DNA of 64,000 nucleotides from contig NZ_QPJS01000002.1 of NCBI RefSeq assembly GCF_003337435.1, positions 124,001 to 188,000 on the forward strand, read 5' to 3'. Both the position numbers and the translations under genes were made by a program. Below the pieces are notes generated by a model, which made no database searches, was not told where the DNA came from, and saw nothing but the letters and a program-made list of their open reading frames with translations. This DNA is from Schleiferia thermophila (lineage in GTDB: Bacteria > Bacteroidota > Bacteroidia > Flavobacteriales > Schleiferiaceae). Shown piece after piece: positions 53,259-61,062 of the stretch (the stretch's first letter is position 1; each line of letters begins with the position of its first letter).

Positions 53259-54641
53259 ATGAAAAAGTTTCTACCCATAACCCTCACAGCAGCTGGAGTG
53301 ATTTTTCTAAGCTCCTGCTCAAAATTATTTGACGTAAGGCCCGAAGGAGTACTTTTGATCGAAGATGCCTTGAAAACTCCCGAAGACTTTGAAAAAGTGC
53401 TTAATTCCTGCTACGACGTTGCAGCCAACTACTACAACGGGCGCATTCAAATGTTAAACGAAGTATTAAGCGACAATCTGGCAGCGCCCATTAACAACAA
53501 CGACTTAAATGAAGTTTACCTGCGAAGGGTGAATTTCTTTAACGGAACCACCAATGGAGTATACCGGGAACCCTACCGCTCCATTTTCCGGATCAATTTT
53601 ATGATTGAAAACTTCGGAATGGTAGAAATGCCCGAATCCCGAAGGCTGACCTTCGAGGCCGAAGGCAGATTTCTCAGAGCTCTTGGACATTTCGAAATCA
53701 TCAAATTATGGGCACAGCCCTATGGATACACAACAGACAACAGTCACCTGGGAATCCGGATACAGAATCAAAATACAGGAACTCAGCTTCAGATACGCAG
53801 CACAGTAAAAGAAGGATACGACGCTATACTACAAGACTTATGGTTTGCTAAAAACCACCTTCCTGCCACCAATGGCAATTATGCAACAAAATATTCCGCC
53901 ATGGCAGCCTTGGCCAAAGTGTACTTTCAAATGAATAAGTTTGACAGTGCAGCCTTCTATGCCGGTCAGGTGATTAATTCAGGCCAGTTTACACTTGAAG
54001 GTATTGATCGATTCAAACTAGGTCCAATTTCAGAAGGAATTTTTATTACAGTTTCCACCCAAACGCCCACCTTACTCGATGGTCGAAGTGGAGCTTTCAC
54101 AGGCAATTATCGTTCTGACAACAATCCCAACCCTACCCTCCGTGCGTCCAAAGAATTTTACAACTTGGTGGCACAAAGACCCAACGACACTCGTTTGTCT
54201 TTTTTTGAAGTCCGAGACGAAGGCCTGCCCACTGAATTTGTAGCAGTTACAAAATTTAATAAAGACGCCTTTAGTATTCCTGTTTTACACCTTACCGAAA
54301 TGATGCTCATCCGTGCTGAATCGTTAGCTGAGCTTAGCCAGAATTTGCCTGAAGCCATCAATCTCATCAATCAAATAAGAGAAAGAGCTTTCGGAGATGA
54401 CAGCGAAAACCTTCCTGCTACTGCCACAGCCATTGAAATTCGCGATGCAGCACGTCTGGAGCGACGAATTGAAATGTTCGCTGAAGGAGACCGCATACAA
54501 GACCTCAAACGCCGTGGGACAAAAGGAGAAAACATCACCGTACGCGGAGCAGCATGGAATTGCCCCGGAATGGTACTTCAATTTCCGGCCAGCGATATCA
54601 ATGAAACATTTCTTGGAAATCCCGAAGGAGGATGTAATTAA
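53259..54641 (+). CDS. SusD/RagB-like outer-membrane lipoprotein 2
   Basis: This 460-residue lipoprotein has a lipobox (AAGVIFLSSC, Cys20). The RagB/SusD fold is recognised from FDVRPEGVLLIEDALKTPED, the TPR-like unit RRLTFEAEGRFLRALGHFEI with KLWAQPYGYT, and NYATKYSAMAALAKVYFQMN. The C-terminal motif is RLERRIEMFAEGDRIQDLKR. It pairs with the SusC encoded 12 nt upstream. Two further exported proteins follow closely and probably complete a nutrient-uptake operon on the cell surface. Confidence 0.93.
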   Translation: MKKFLPITLTAAGVIFLSSCSKLFDVRPEGVLLIEDALKTPEDFEKVLNSCYDVAANYYNGRIQMLNEVLSDNLAAPINNNDLNEVYLRRVNFFNGTTNGVYREPYRSIFRINFMIENFGMVEMPESRRLTFEAEGRFLRALGHFEIIKLWAQPYGYTTDNSHLGIRIQNQNTGTQLQIRSTVKEGYDAILQDLWFAKNHLPATNGNYATKYSAMAALAKVYFQMNKFDSAAFYAGQVINSGQFTLEGIDRFKLGPISEGIFITVSTQTPTLLDGRSGAFTGNYRSDNNPNPTLRASKEFYNLVAQRPNDTRLSFFEVRDEGLPTEFVAVTKFNKDAFSIPVLHLTEMMLIRAESLAELSQNLPEAINLINQIRERAFGDDSENLPATATAIEIRDAARLERRIEMFAEGDRIQDLKRRGTKGENITVRGAAWNCPGMVLQFPASDINETFLGNPEGGCN

Positions 54642-54662
54642 TAATCTTAAAACACTAATCCA

Positions 54663-55139
54663 ATGAAAAAATCCTTACTAACAATTTGTACAATATATCT
54701 GGCAATTGCTTGTCGCCCCGAACGCAAAGGCGAACTTGGCCCGGACCCGGATCTTGCCTTTGGAATAGTTGGCAGATGGCAGGCTGCTGAACTCATTATT
54801 GAAGATTTTAAATCTCCACTTGGAGACCAGCTCAACGTTTCAGAAGACTTTCCAACCCTCGGACAGCCAATGGAAATTATTTTCAACAATGATAATACCT
54901 ATCAGATTATCACTTCGGGAAAAGTACCCCACAAATTTGGCACCTCAGGCACATGGGCATTCAACAATCCGGAATTTCCCACTAAAATGGGCATCTTCAA
55001 CAACAACGGTGAATCCGACACAATATACCTCTTATCAATGGCTCGCGACTATGACCCGGTCTGGAAAATTCAAATTCGCCGAAACGATTGCAATGACGAA
55101 CTCTACGTCGGTTATAATCTAACCCTAATCAGAAAATGA
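54663..55139 (+). CDS. Putative lipoprotein, lipocalin-like
   Basis: This 158-residue protein starts MKKSLLTICTIYLAIACRPE, a lipoprotein signal with Cys17. The rest is a small beta-barrel pattern resembling bacterial lipocalin-like domains: GIVGRWQAAELIIEDF, then IIFNNDNTYQIITSG and FGTSGTWAFNNPE, and a final KIQIRRNDCNDELYVGYNLT strand pair. It is 21 nt after the second SusD gene, and its stop codon overlaps the next start (ATGA). It likely sits in the outer membrane as an accessory of the uptake system. The ligand is unknown, and the family assignment is by pattern only. Confidence 0.72.
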   Translation: MKKSLLTICTIYLAIACRPERKGELGPDPDLAFGIVGRWQAAELIIEDFKSPLGDQLNVSEDFPTLGQPMEIIFNNDNTYQIITSGKVPHKFGTSGTWAFNNPEFPTKMGIFNNNGESDTIYLLSMARDYDPVWKIQIRRNDCNDELYVGYNLTLIRK

Positions 55140-56026
55140 ACATGAAAAAAATTTTTCTGGCGTTATTCGCTCCCGTAGTGCTGCATTTTCAGGCAAGCAG
55201 CCAGGTAGTCACCAGCGAACCCCTTGAAATTGATCCCTCCAAACCAGTTAAACTCATTGTAAACCTGGCACTACTCGATCAAAACCTGGATTTTGTTCAA
55301 AACCTGATTCAGGATGCCAACGATGGTAAAGACCTTTATATATGGACCTGGAAACCAAGAGAACATCCTCAAGGTCATCCATTTGTAAATGGCACTGGTA
55401 GCCAACCTTGGAAAAATTCTAATGAAGCACTGAAAATGACTAAAGAATCCAACCTCGTTTATAGTTTTACTTTTGAACCCTCATTAAAAGATTGGTACGA
55501 AGTAGATGCCGCCACCGTATACAAAGAAGATGTACATTTCCTCGTAAAACCAAAAGACGGCGGTGGCTACGGAGAGCCCGACCGCAAGTCTCCCGATCTC
55601 GTACTCAAAGTCGATCCGCCCTCCACAGTCATTCCTCCGGCCTTCTTCTTCCCTTCACAACCACAAAAGGACGACATCGTGGCCGTCATCTATGACAATG
55701 CCCGCGAAGACAAGCCCTCTATGCAAAACCTCGACCCAGACTCAGCATACCTTGCTGTCTCAGTTGTCGATACAGCCGGCATCGTCTACAACCTATCTAC
55801 GGCTTTTAACGCCGGCAACAACCCAAATATGAAGTTAAGCTACAGAGGAAAAGGCATGTTTAGAAAACTACTCATCCCTGACGAGTTTATCAATGAAAAC
55901 AGACCCGCCAACTTGCCGCCCGATGCCGTAATCCAAACCATGCGTATTGTCATCGTCAAAAAGAGATTCCTTACCGGCCTCGATCGCAGCAACTACGAAA
56001 TTGAAATCAAATTCGATTGCCCCTAA
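55136..56026 (+). CDS. Exported two-domain beta protein of the SusCD operon
   Basis: This 296-residue protein has a signal peptide (IFLALFAPVVLHFQASSQ); a second in-frame ATG at 55142 may be the true start. It appears to contain two beta-sandwich domains joined by a proline-rich linker (KVDPPSTVIPPAFFFPSQPQ). The first has DLYIWTWKPREHPQGHPFVN and WKNSNEALKMTKESNLVYSF, a pattern like the starch-binding modules of SusE/SusF-type proteins. The second has DDIVAVIYDNAREDKPSMQN. Its position behind SusC, SusD and a lipoprotein suggests glycan or polymer binding on the surface, but no lipobox is present. This function is inference. Confidence 0.7.
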   Translation: MNMKKIFLALFAPVVLHFQASSQVVTSEPLEIDPSKPVKLIVNLALLDQNLDFVQNLIQDANDGKDLYIWTWKPREHPQGHPFVNGTGSQPWKNSNEALKMTKESNLVYSFTFEPSLKDWYEVDAATVYKEDVHFLVKPKDGGGYGEPDRKSPDLVLKVDPPSTVIPPAFFFPSQPQKDDIVAVIYDNAREDKPSMQNLDPDSAYLAVSVVDTAGIVYNLSTAFNAGNNPNMKLSYRGKGMFRKLLIPDEFINENRPANLPPDAVIQTMRIVIVKKRFLTGLDRSNYEIEIKFDCP

Positions 56027-56052
56027 AAAAGAGCATAGAGATTTTATTCACG

Positions 56053-56084
56053 AAAAAGCTGCCCCTCATAAGGCAGCTTTTTTT
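56053..56084 (+). terminator. Intrinsic terminator of the second SusC/SusD operon
   Basis: Stem AAAAAGCTGCC / GGCAGCTTTTT with an 8-nt loop is followed by T residues, 26 nt after the last gene. The A-rich 5' arm lets it work on both strands. Confidence 0.88.
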
Positions 56085-56085
56085 A

Positions 56086-56115
56086 ATAGAAAAGCCGGCT
56101 AAAACAAGCCGGCTT
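56086..56115 (-). terminator. Intrinsic terminator of the Hsp20 gene
   Basis: The minus strand reads AAGCCGGCT-TGTTT-AGCCGGCTTTTC, a 9-bp inverted repeat followed by T residues. It lies 28 nt beyond the Hsp20 stop codon. Confidence 0.78.
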
Positions 56116-56142
56116 CGAGCTCCAGTGCCATTTTCAACGCTC

Positions 56143-56589
56143 TTATTTGATTTCAATCAATCGGGATACTTTCACTTCTTCCTTGTTCTTCTTCGGCAGT
56201 ACAATTGTTAAAATTCCATCTTTATAGTCACCCGAAATTTTTTCTTCATCAATTTCTCCTTCAGGTAAAGTGAAAGACCTTGAGAAACTTTGATGATAAA
56301 ACTCTCTTCTGGTGTACTTGCCATTCTCTTCTTTATGCTCCTCTTTCTTGTCAAAACTGATGGTCAGAACACTCTTTTCAAGATTTACTTTGATGTCTTC
56401 TCTTTTCAGTCCAGGTACTGCCATCTCAAGTGTATAGTCTTTCTCAGTTTCCTTTATGTTTACAGCCGGATAGGAACTGGACCTTGTCACTACCGCCGGA
56501 AGGCGGAAGAAGTCATCGTTAAAAAACTCATCCAGTATAGATGGGAACATTCCGAAAGCTGTTCCGGGTCTTCTCATTAGTGTGCTCAT
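56143..56589 (-). CDS. Small heat shock protein, Hsp20/alpha-crystallin family
   Basis: This 148-residue ATP-independent chaperone holds unfolding proteins in oligomeric assemblies. The alpha-crystallin domain spans about residues 40-140 (YPAVNIKETEKDYTLEMAVP, GLKREDIKVNLEKSVLTISF, then EFYHQSFSRSFTLPEGEIDE). It ends with the conserved YKDGILTIVLPKKNKEE and a C-terminal V-x-I-like tail (RLIEIK). The N-terminus contains the phenylalanine-rich segment ILDEFFNDDFFRLPAVV. A single gene with its own terminator. No heat-shock-specific promoter motif was recognised upstream. Confidence 0.95.
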   Translation of the reverse strand: MSTLMRRPGTAFGMFPSILDEFFNDDFFRLPAVVTRSSSYPAVNIKETEKDYTLEMAVPGLKREDIKVNLEKSVLTISFDKKEEHKEENGKYTRREFYHQSFSRSFTLPEGEIDEEKISGDYKDGILTIVLPKKNKEEVKVSRLIEIK

Positions 56590-56931
56590 GGTGTTTGAAT
56601 TTTTGGTTAGACTACTCCCTACCAGTCAAACCAAGTGCCCACCCACTTTCCCAGACAATTTTGCCTAATATTTTACCGATTTCAATAAAAAACACGACAT
56701 ATTGACATCTGTTTATCCAACTAACCACAAAAATAAGACATAATGGCATCAATTGGAGAAATAAAGAAAACATCGTCTACAGCACAACAAAGGATATCCA
56801 CCCAGGACCTTTACTTATATTATCCAGATCATTGCTCTCCAATAGGTTCTCAGGATTAACCAACCTTTCTGTCCAGCACTGACATTTATAAGCTACTTTC
56901 GCACCTGTTTTCCCAATTAAAGCCTCTAATT
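56590..56931. other. Divergent intergenic region between Hsp20 and lpd
   Basis: These 342 nt hold no convincing open frame. A near-consensus -7 element TACTTTCG lies at 56894-56901, 30 nt before lpd, without a clear -33 TTTG. Confidence 0.5.
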
Positions 56932-58323
56932 ATGGATTTTGACCTCATCGTATTAGGTACAGGCCCAGGTGGCTATGTAGCAGCTATCAGAGCCTCTCAG
57001 CTCGGTATGAAAGTAGCAGTAGTAGAAAAAGAGTCACTCGGTGGTATCTGCCTCAACTGGGGCTGCATTCCCACCAAAGCACTATTAAAAAGCGCTAACG
57101 TATTCGAATACATCAAGCACGCCAGTGATTACGGTATAGAAATTAAAGGCGAAGCCAGACCCGACTTCAGCTCGGTAATCAAAAGAAGCCGCCAGGTAGC
57201 TGCCGGCATGAGCAATGGTGTAAATTTTCTGATGAAAAAAAACAAAATCACCGTCATATCAGGCTATGGTAAAATTCAGCCAGGCAACAAAGTCGAAGTT
57301 ACCGATTCCCAAGGCACTAGCAAGACCTATTCCGCTCCCCATATCATCATCGCCACCGGAGGCCGCAGTAGACAACTACCCGCACTTCCCCAAGACGGCA
57401 AAAAAATCATTGGCTATCGCGAAGCCATGTCACTTCCAGAACAGCCCCGACGCATGGTAGTCGTAGGCTCAGGCGCTATAGGCGTCGAATTTGCCTATTT
57501 CTACGCCACCATGGGCACCGAAGTCACCATTGTCGAATATATGCCCACAATTGTACCGCTCGAAGATGAAGAAATTTCAAAACAACTTGAGCGCTCCTTC
57601 AAAAAGCAAGGCATTCGCATTCTTACATCTTCCGAAGTCATCGCCTCCGACACCTCCGGCCAGGCAGTTCAAGTAACCGTCAAAACTCCAAAAGGAGAAG
57701 AAACCATCCAATGCGACATCGTTCTGTCTGCAGTTGGCATTGTCGCTAATATCGAAAACATTGGCCTGGAAGAAGTAGGCATTAAAACCGAAAAAGGAAA
57801 AATTACCGTCGACCAATACTATCGCACCAACATTCCGGGTTACTACGCCATTGGCGACTGTGTACCAGGTCAGGCACTTGCCCATGTAGCCTCAGCCGAA
57901 GGCATCATTTGCGTCGAAAAAATCGCAGGCCTTCACCCCGAGCCGCTCAATTACAACAACATCCCGGGCTGTACCTATTGCTCACCCGAAATCGCCAGCG
58001 TAGGCTACACCGAAAAAGCCGCCCGCGAAGCCGGCTACGAAATCAAAGTTGGAAAATTTCCCTTCTCAGCCAGTGGAAAAGCCTCCGCAGCCGGTCATAA
58101 AGACGGCTTTGTCAAAGTCATTTTCGACGCTAAGTATGGCGAATTTCTTGGATGCCACATGATAGGCGCCAACGTCACCGAAATGATTGCCGAAGCCGTT
58201 GTAGCCCGCAAACTTGAAACCACAGGACACGAAATCATAAAATCAGTTCATCCGCATCCCACAATGAGCGAAGCCATCATGGAAGCTACGGCCGATGCAT
58301 ATGGTGAAGTCATACATCTCTGA
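56932..58323 (+). CDS. lpdA: Dihydrolipoyl dehydrogenase
   Basis: This 463-residue flavoenzyme reoxidises lipoamide in 2-oxo-acid dehydrogenase or glycine cleavage complexes. The FAD-binding motif is LIVLGTGPGGYVAAIRASQL. The redox disulfide is Cys40/Cys45 (GGICLNWGCIPTKALL), the NAD-binding motif is MVVVGSGAIGVEFAYFYATM and the second FAD motif is YYAIGDCVPGQALAHVASAE. The C-terminal active-site His-Glu pair lies in SVHPHPTMSEAIMEA. Length is standard. It is not next to other complex subunits, so it may serve several complexes. A terminator and a family B repeat follow. Confidence 0.96.
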   Translation: MDFDLIVLGTGPGGYVAAIRASQLGMKVAVVEKESLGGICLNWGCIPTKALLKSANVFEYIKHASDYGIEIKGEARPDFSSVIKRSRQVAAGMSNGVNFLMKKNKITVISGYGKIQPGNKVEVTDSQGTSKTYSAPHIIIATGGRSRQLPALPQDGKKIIGYREAMSLPEQPRRMVVVGSGAIGVEFAYFYATMGTEVTIVEYMPTIVPLEDEEISKQLERSFKKQGIRILTSSEVIASDTSGQAVQVTVKTPKGEETIQCDIVLSAVGIVANIENIGLEEVGIKTEKGKITVDQYYRTNIPGYYAIGDCVPGQALAHVASAEGIICVEKIAGLHPEPLNYNNIPGCTYCSPEIASVGYTEKAAREAGYEIKVGKFPFSASGKASAAGHKDGFVKVIFDAKYGEFLGCHMIGANVTEMIAEAVVARKLETTGHEIIKSVHPHPTMSEAIMEATADAYGEVIHL

Positions 58324-58347
58324 TTCCATCTTTCGACAAGTCATAAG

Positions 58348-58371
58348 CCCGGCCACACACCGGGTTTTTTT
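58348..58371 (+). terminator. Intrinsic terminator after lpd
   Basis: A 5-bp stem CCCGG / CCGGG (58348-58364) with a 7-nt loop is followed by seven T. It lies between the stop codon and the family B repeat, so the repeat is probably outside the main lpd transcript. Confidence 0.8.
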
Positions 58372-58381
58372 ATTCTTAGCA

Positions 58382-58545
58382 GGGCGTGCCCCCGCGCGCC
58401 GGCCTTGCGGCCTTACCGCGCGGGGTCGGGCTGCTCCGGGGTGCGCTTCGCTCCCGTGCTCCACTGCGCTGCGCACCGCCCTGCGGGCGCCCTCCGCATC
58501 CCTCACGCACCTCCCCAGAAGGCCGCACGCCCCCACATTCCGACC
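58382..58545 (+). repeat. GC-rich structured repeat, family B, copy 2
   Basis: It begins GGGCGTGCCC, followed by a long stem CCCCGCGCG / CGCGCGGGG that encloses GGCC-TTGC-GGCC, then TCGGGCTGCTCCGGGGTGCG and CTTCGCTCCCGTG. It matches copy 1 in order of elements. The first stem uses different bases in the two copies, but both are fully paired. It is downstream of lpd in the sense direction. Open frames through it are composition artefacts. Confidence 0.75.
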
Positions 58546-59529
58546 CGCAAAGGACCTATCCGGCGCCTAAGCCGGAAATTACAGCATCCCACTGACTCAT
58601 CACCATCGGCCTCCCGTATCCTTGCGGACTATTAAAGCCCACACCCGCTCTTTTTCCTGCTGTTCTTTACCTCCACAAATCGGCCACTGCATCAGACCTT
58701 CCTGATTTCAAACCACCGGCCCGCCTGGCCCCGGAAGCCCGGCAATCTCCGAATCCCCGTCCATTTCCAATCCAAATTTTGAACATATTGACCACAGCAT
58801 TCTCTTCCCTTACATCCCTGCCCTTTTCAAGCTCCTCAATCCTCCCCCTCTTTCTAACTTTTTACTTATCTGTGCAGTTGTCAGACCGGCTGCCGGCCGC
58901 GGAGGCATTTTGCCGGGTACGGTCTGTGTTGGTCTCGCTGAACTTTACGATCGTGGTGTCCATCTCTACAATGGTAGGGAAGAAACCTGTCTGATTATCG
59001 AAGACTCTCTTCGGGCGATGCAGGTAAGAGCAAGACGAGAGGGATCGGAATTTCGAAGAGCAATCACATGTGTATTTTAACAAATTGGAATACTGAGCCA
59101 AAAAGCCATTTATTCTCCCGATTGAGCATTTTCAAACCGGCTGTATGCCGGCAATTGGCATCCGATAGAAGACCTTATAAGGTGAGACTTTGTGAAAAAA
59201 CTTTCTGCAGGAAAGAATTTGCTTCACAAATACATCTTACCACGCGCCCCGGCCAGACCGATTTCAGCATGTACCCCATTACCAAAAACCCGTCCGAAAA
59301 GTTACTTCCGACATGCCAGTTAGTAGCCAGATAAACAAACGATCTACATCACTCCAGTCGATTTTGAAAGACCGTTGGACATGTATTTTGGCAAGCCTTG
59401 GTTTTATCCTCTGTTTAAAAAGTCTTTGAAGGGACAGTACTTTGATAAATCTCTTGATGTACTCGTATTTTGAGCTTCCGGCCAATCTTCATTCCTCTAT
59501 CTTTGTGAAAATAAAATTTTCTGTTTGCC
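58546..59529. other. Gene-free or decayed stretch
   Basis: Nearly 1 kb has no start-to-stop open frame that looks like an intact gene. One frame on the plus strand, open from about 58697 to 59079 without a suitable ATG, encodes a protein-like segment (TVCVGLAELYDRGVHLYNG, then EETCLIIEDSLRAMQVRARR). It may be the remnant of a gene. I recognise no family. Confidence 0.45.
59498..59505 (+). promoter_or_regulatory. Promoter -7 element of the class V aminotransferase-like operon
   Basis: TATCTTTG matches TAnnTTTG and lies 24 nt before the start codon. A TTTG (59469-59472) is 25 nt upstream, a longer spacing than usual. Confidence 0.52.
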
Positions 59530-61044
59530 ATGAATAATTCAGGCATATCAGCTTCAGTGGATATACCGGTCTTGCCCTTTGAAGAGCATTTTGCCAGTTT
59601 CAGGTCTGAAATCATTGGCCAAAATCAATTTATTGACACACCTTACGGTCGAAAACCTCTTGTGTATGCAGATTGGATTGCAAGTGGCCGATTATATCGT
59701 CCTATTGAACAATGGTTGCTGGAGTCCGTTGGTCCAATGGTAGCAAATACCCATACCGAGACCAGCTACACAGGAGCAGTGATGACCCATGCATACCACA
59801 TGGCCAGAAACATTATCAAGCGGTCAGTGAATGCCGGTCCTGACGATGTACTTCTGCCGGTCGGCACGGGTATGACGGCTGCAGTAAACAAATTTCAGCG
59901 CATACTTGGTCTGAAATATCCGGATTGCTTACGCGACTATTTTAACATCCCCGATGAGGAACGTCCTGTGGTCTTCATTACCCATATGGAGCACCATAGC
60001 AATCAGACATCGTGGCTTGAGACCATTGCTTATGTGGAACTCATACGCGCTGATGCTCGCGGCCTCGTGGATCTTTCACATCTGGATGAGTTGCTTAAGA
60101 AGCATCAGCATCGAAAATACAAATATGCCTCAGTGACCGGTTGTAGCAATGTGACAGGCATTGAAACTCCTTATTATGAAATTGCCGAGAAGATGCATCG
60201 TGCTGGTGGTTGTTGTTTTGTGGATTTTGCTTGTTCTGGCCCATACGTCTCGATTGATATGCATCCGGCCAATAGGCCAATGGCTTGGCTAGATGCCATT
60301 TTTCTTAGCCCGCATAAATTTCTTGGAGGACCTGGTACACCGGGGATTTTGATTTTCAACAAAAAATATTATCGATTAAAATCTCCTGATATGCCTGGTG
60401 GGGGCACGGTCACTTTTACCAATCCCTGGGGGGCACATAGTTATTTTGAAGATATTGAAGTTCGGGAGGATGGGGGTACACCAGGCTTTTTACAATTGTT
60501 AAGGGCGGCTAAAGCCTTTCAGCTAAAAGAGCAACTGGACCCCGTCAAAATCGTAGAACGTGAACACTCCATGGTTCATTATATGTTTGACCGTCTTAAA
60601 AACGTTCCAGGTCTCAATATTTTAGCCGGAAATAATAGGGAGCGGCTTGGGGCCATTTCGTTTACAGTAGATGGCTTGCACTACAATCTAGGTGTAAAGC
60701 TTCTCAACGACCTTTATGGCATTCAGGTACGTGGAGGATGCAGCTGTGCTGGTACGTACGGACACTACCTGTTGAATCTCGACCAGCAGATATCAAACAT
60801 GATTAAATGCAGAATCGACAATGGCGATATTTCAATTCGACCCGGCTGGATAAGGCTGTCCCTCCATCCGGTAATGTCAGCAGAAGAAATAGTGTATATC
60901 GCAGATGCCATTGCGGACATTGCCATTAACTATACCAGCTACGCAAATGATTATGTCTATCATCAGGCTTCCAACACATTTACACATAAATCAGAAGCTA
61001 ATTCACCTGAACTTCAGGTGGCCCATCAGTGGTTTTTAGATTAA
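59530..61044 (+). CDS. PLP-dependent class V aminotransferase-like protein, cysteine-desulfurase fold
   Basis: This 504-residue protein has the fold of SufS/NifS-type enzymes. The PLP lysine is in FLSPHKFLGGPGTPGILIF (near residue 263). Upstream are the histidine stacking segment VFITHMEHHSNQTSWLETIA and the PLP aspartate in CCFVDFACSGPYVS. A C-terminal cysteine motif VRGGCSCAGTYGHYLLNL lies near residue 403. It is about 100 residues longer than typical SufS. Its substrate is unknown; members act as desulfurases, lyases or aminotransferases. A second class V gene follows 18 nt downstream, which suggests a two-enzyme operon. Confidence 0.85.
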   Translation: MNNSGISASVDIPVLPFEEHFASFRSEIIGQNQFIDTPYGRKPLVYADWIASGRLYRPIEQWLLESVGPMVANTHTETSYTGAVMTHAYHMARNIIKRSVNAGPDDVLLPVGTGMTAAVNKFQRILGLKYPDCLRDYFNIPDEERPVVFITHMEHHSNQTSWLETIAYVELIRADARGLVDLSHLDELLKKHQHRKYKYASVTGCSNVTGIETPYYEIAEKMHRAGGCCFVDFACSGPYVSIDMHPANRPMAWLDAIFLSPHKFLGGPGTPGILIFNKKYYRLKSPDMPGGGTVTFTNPWGAHSYFEDIEVREDGGTPGFLQLLRAAKAFQLKEQLDPVKIVEREHSMVHYMFDRLKNVPGLNILAGNNRERLGAISFTVDGLHYNLGVKLLNDLYGIQVRGGCSCAGTYGHYLLNLDQQISNMIKCRIDNGDISIRPGWIRLSLHPVMSAEEIVYIADAIADIAINYTSYANDYVYHQASNTFTHKSEANSPELQVAHQWFLD

Positions 61045-61062
61045 GTATTAAGTTTTAGTGCC

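Noticed and set aside
58243-58635. Four open frames across the second family B repeat
   Set aside because: Alanine-, arginine- and proline-rich translations of GC-rich palindromic DNA; not conserved in copy 1.
58779-59101. 71-codon plus and 79-codon minus open frames in the gap before the desulfurase operon
   Set aside because: They lie on each other's opposite strand and neither has family features; a third frame looks more protein-like but has no start codon.
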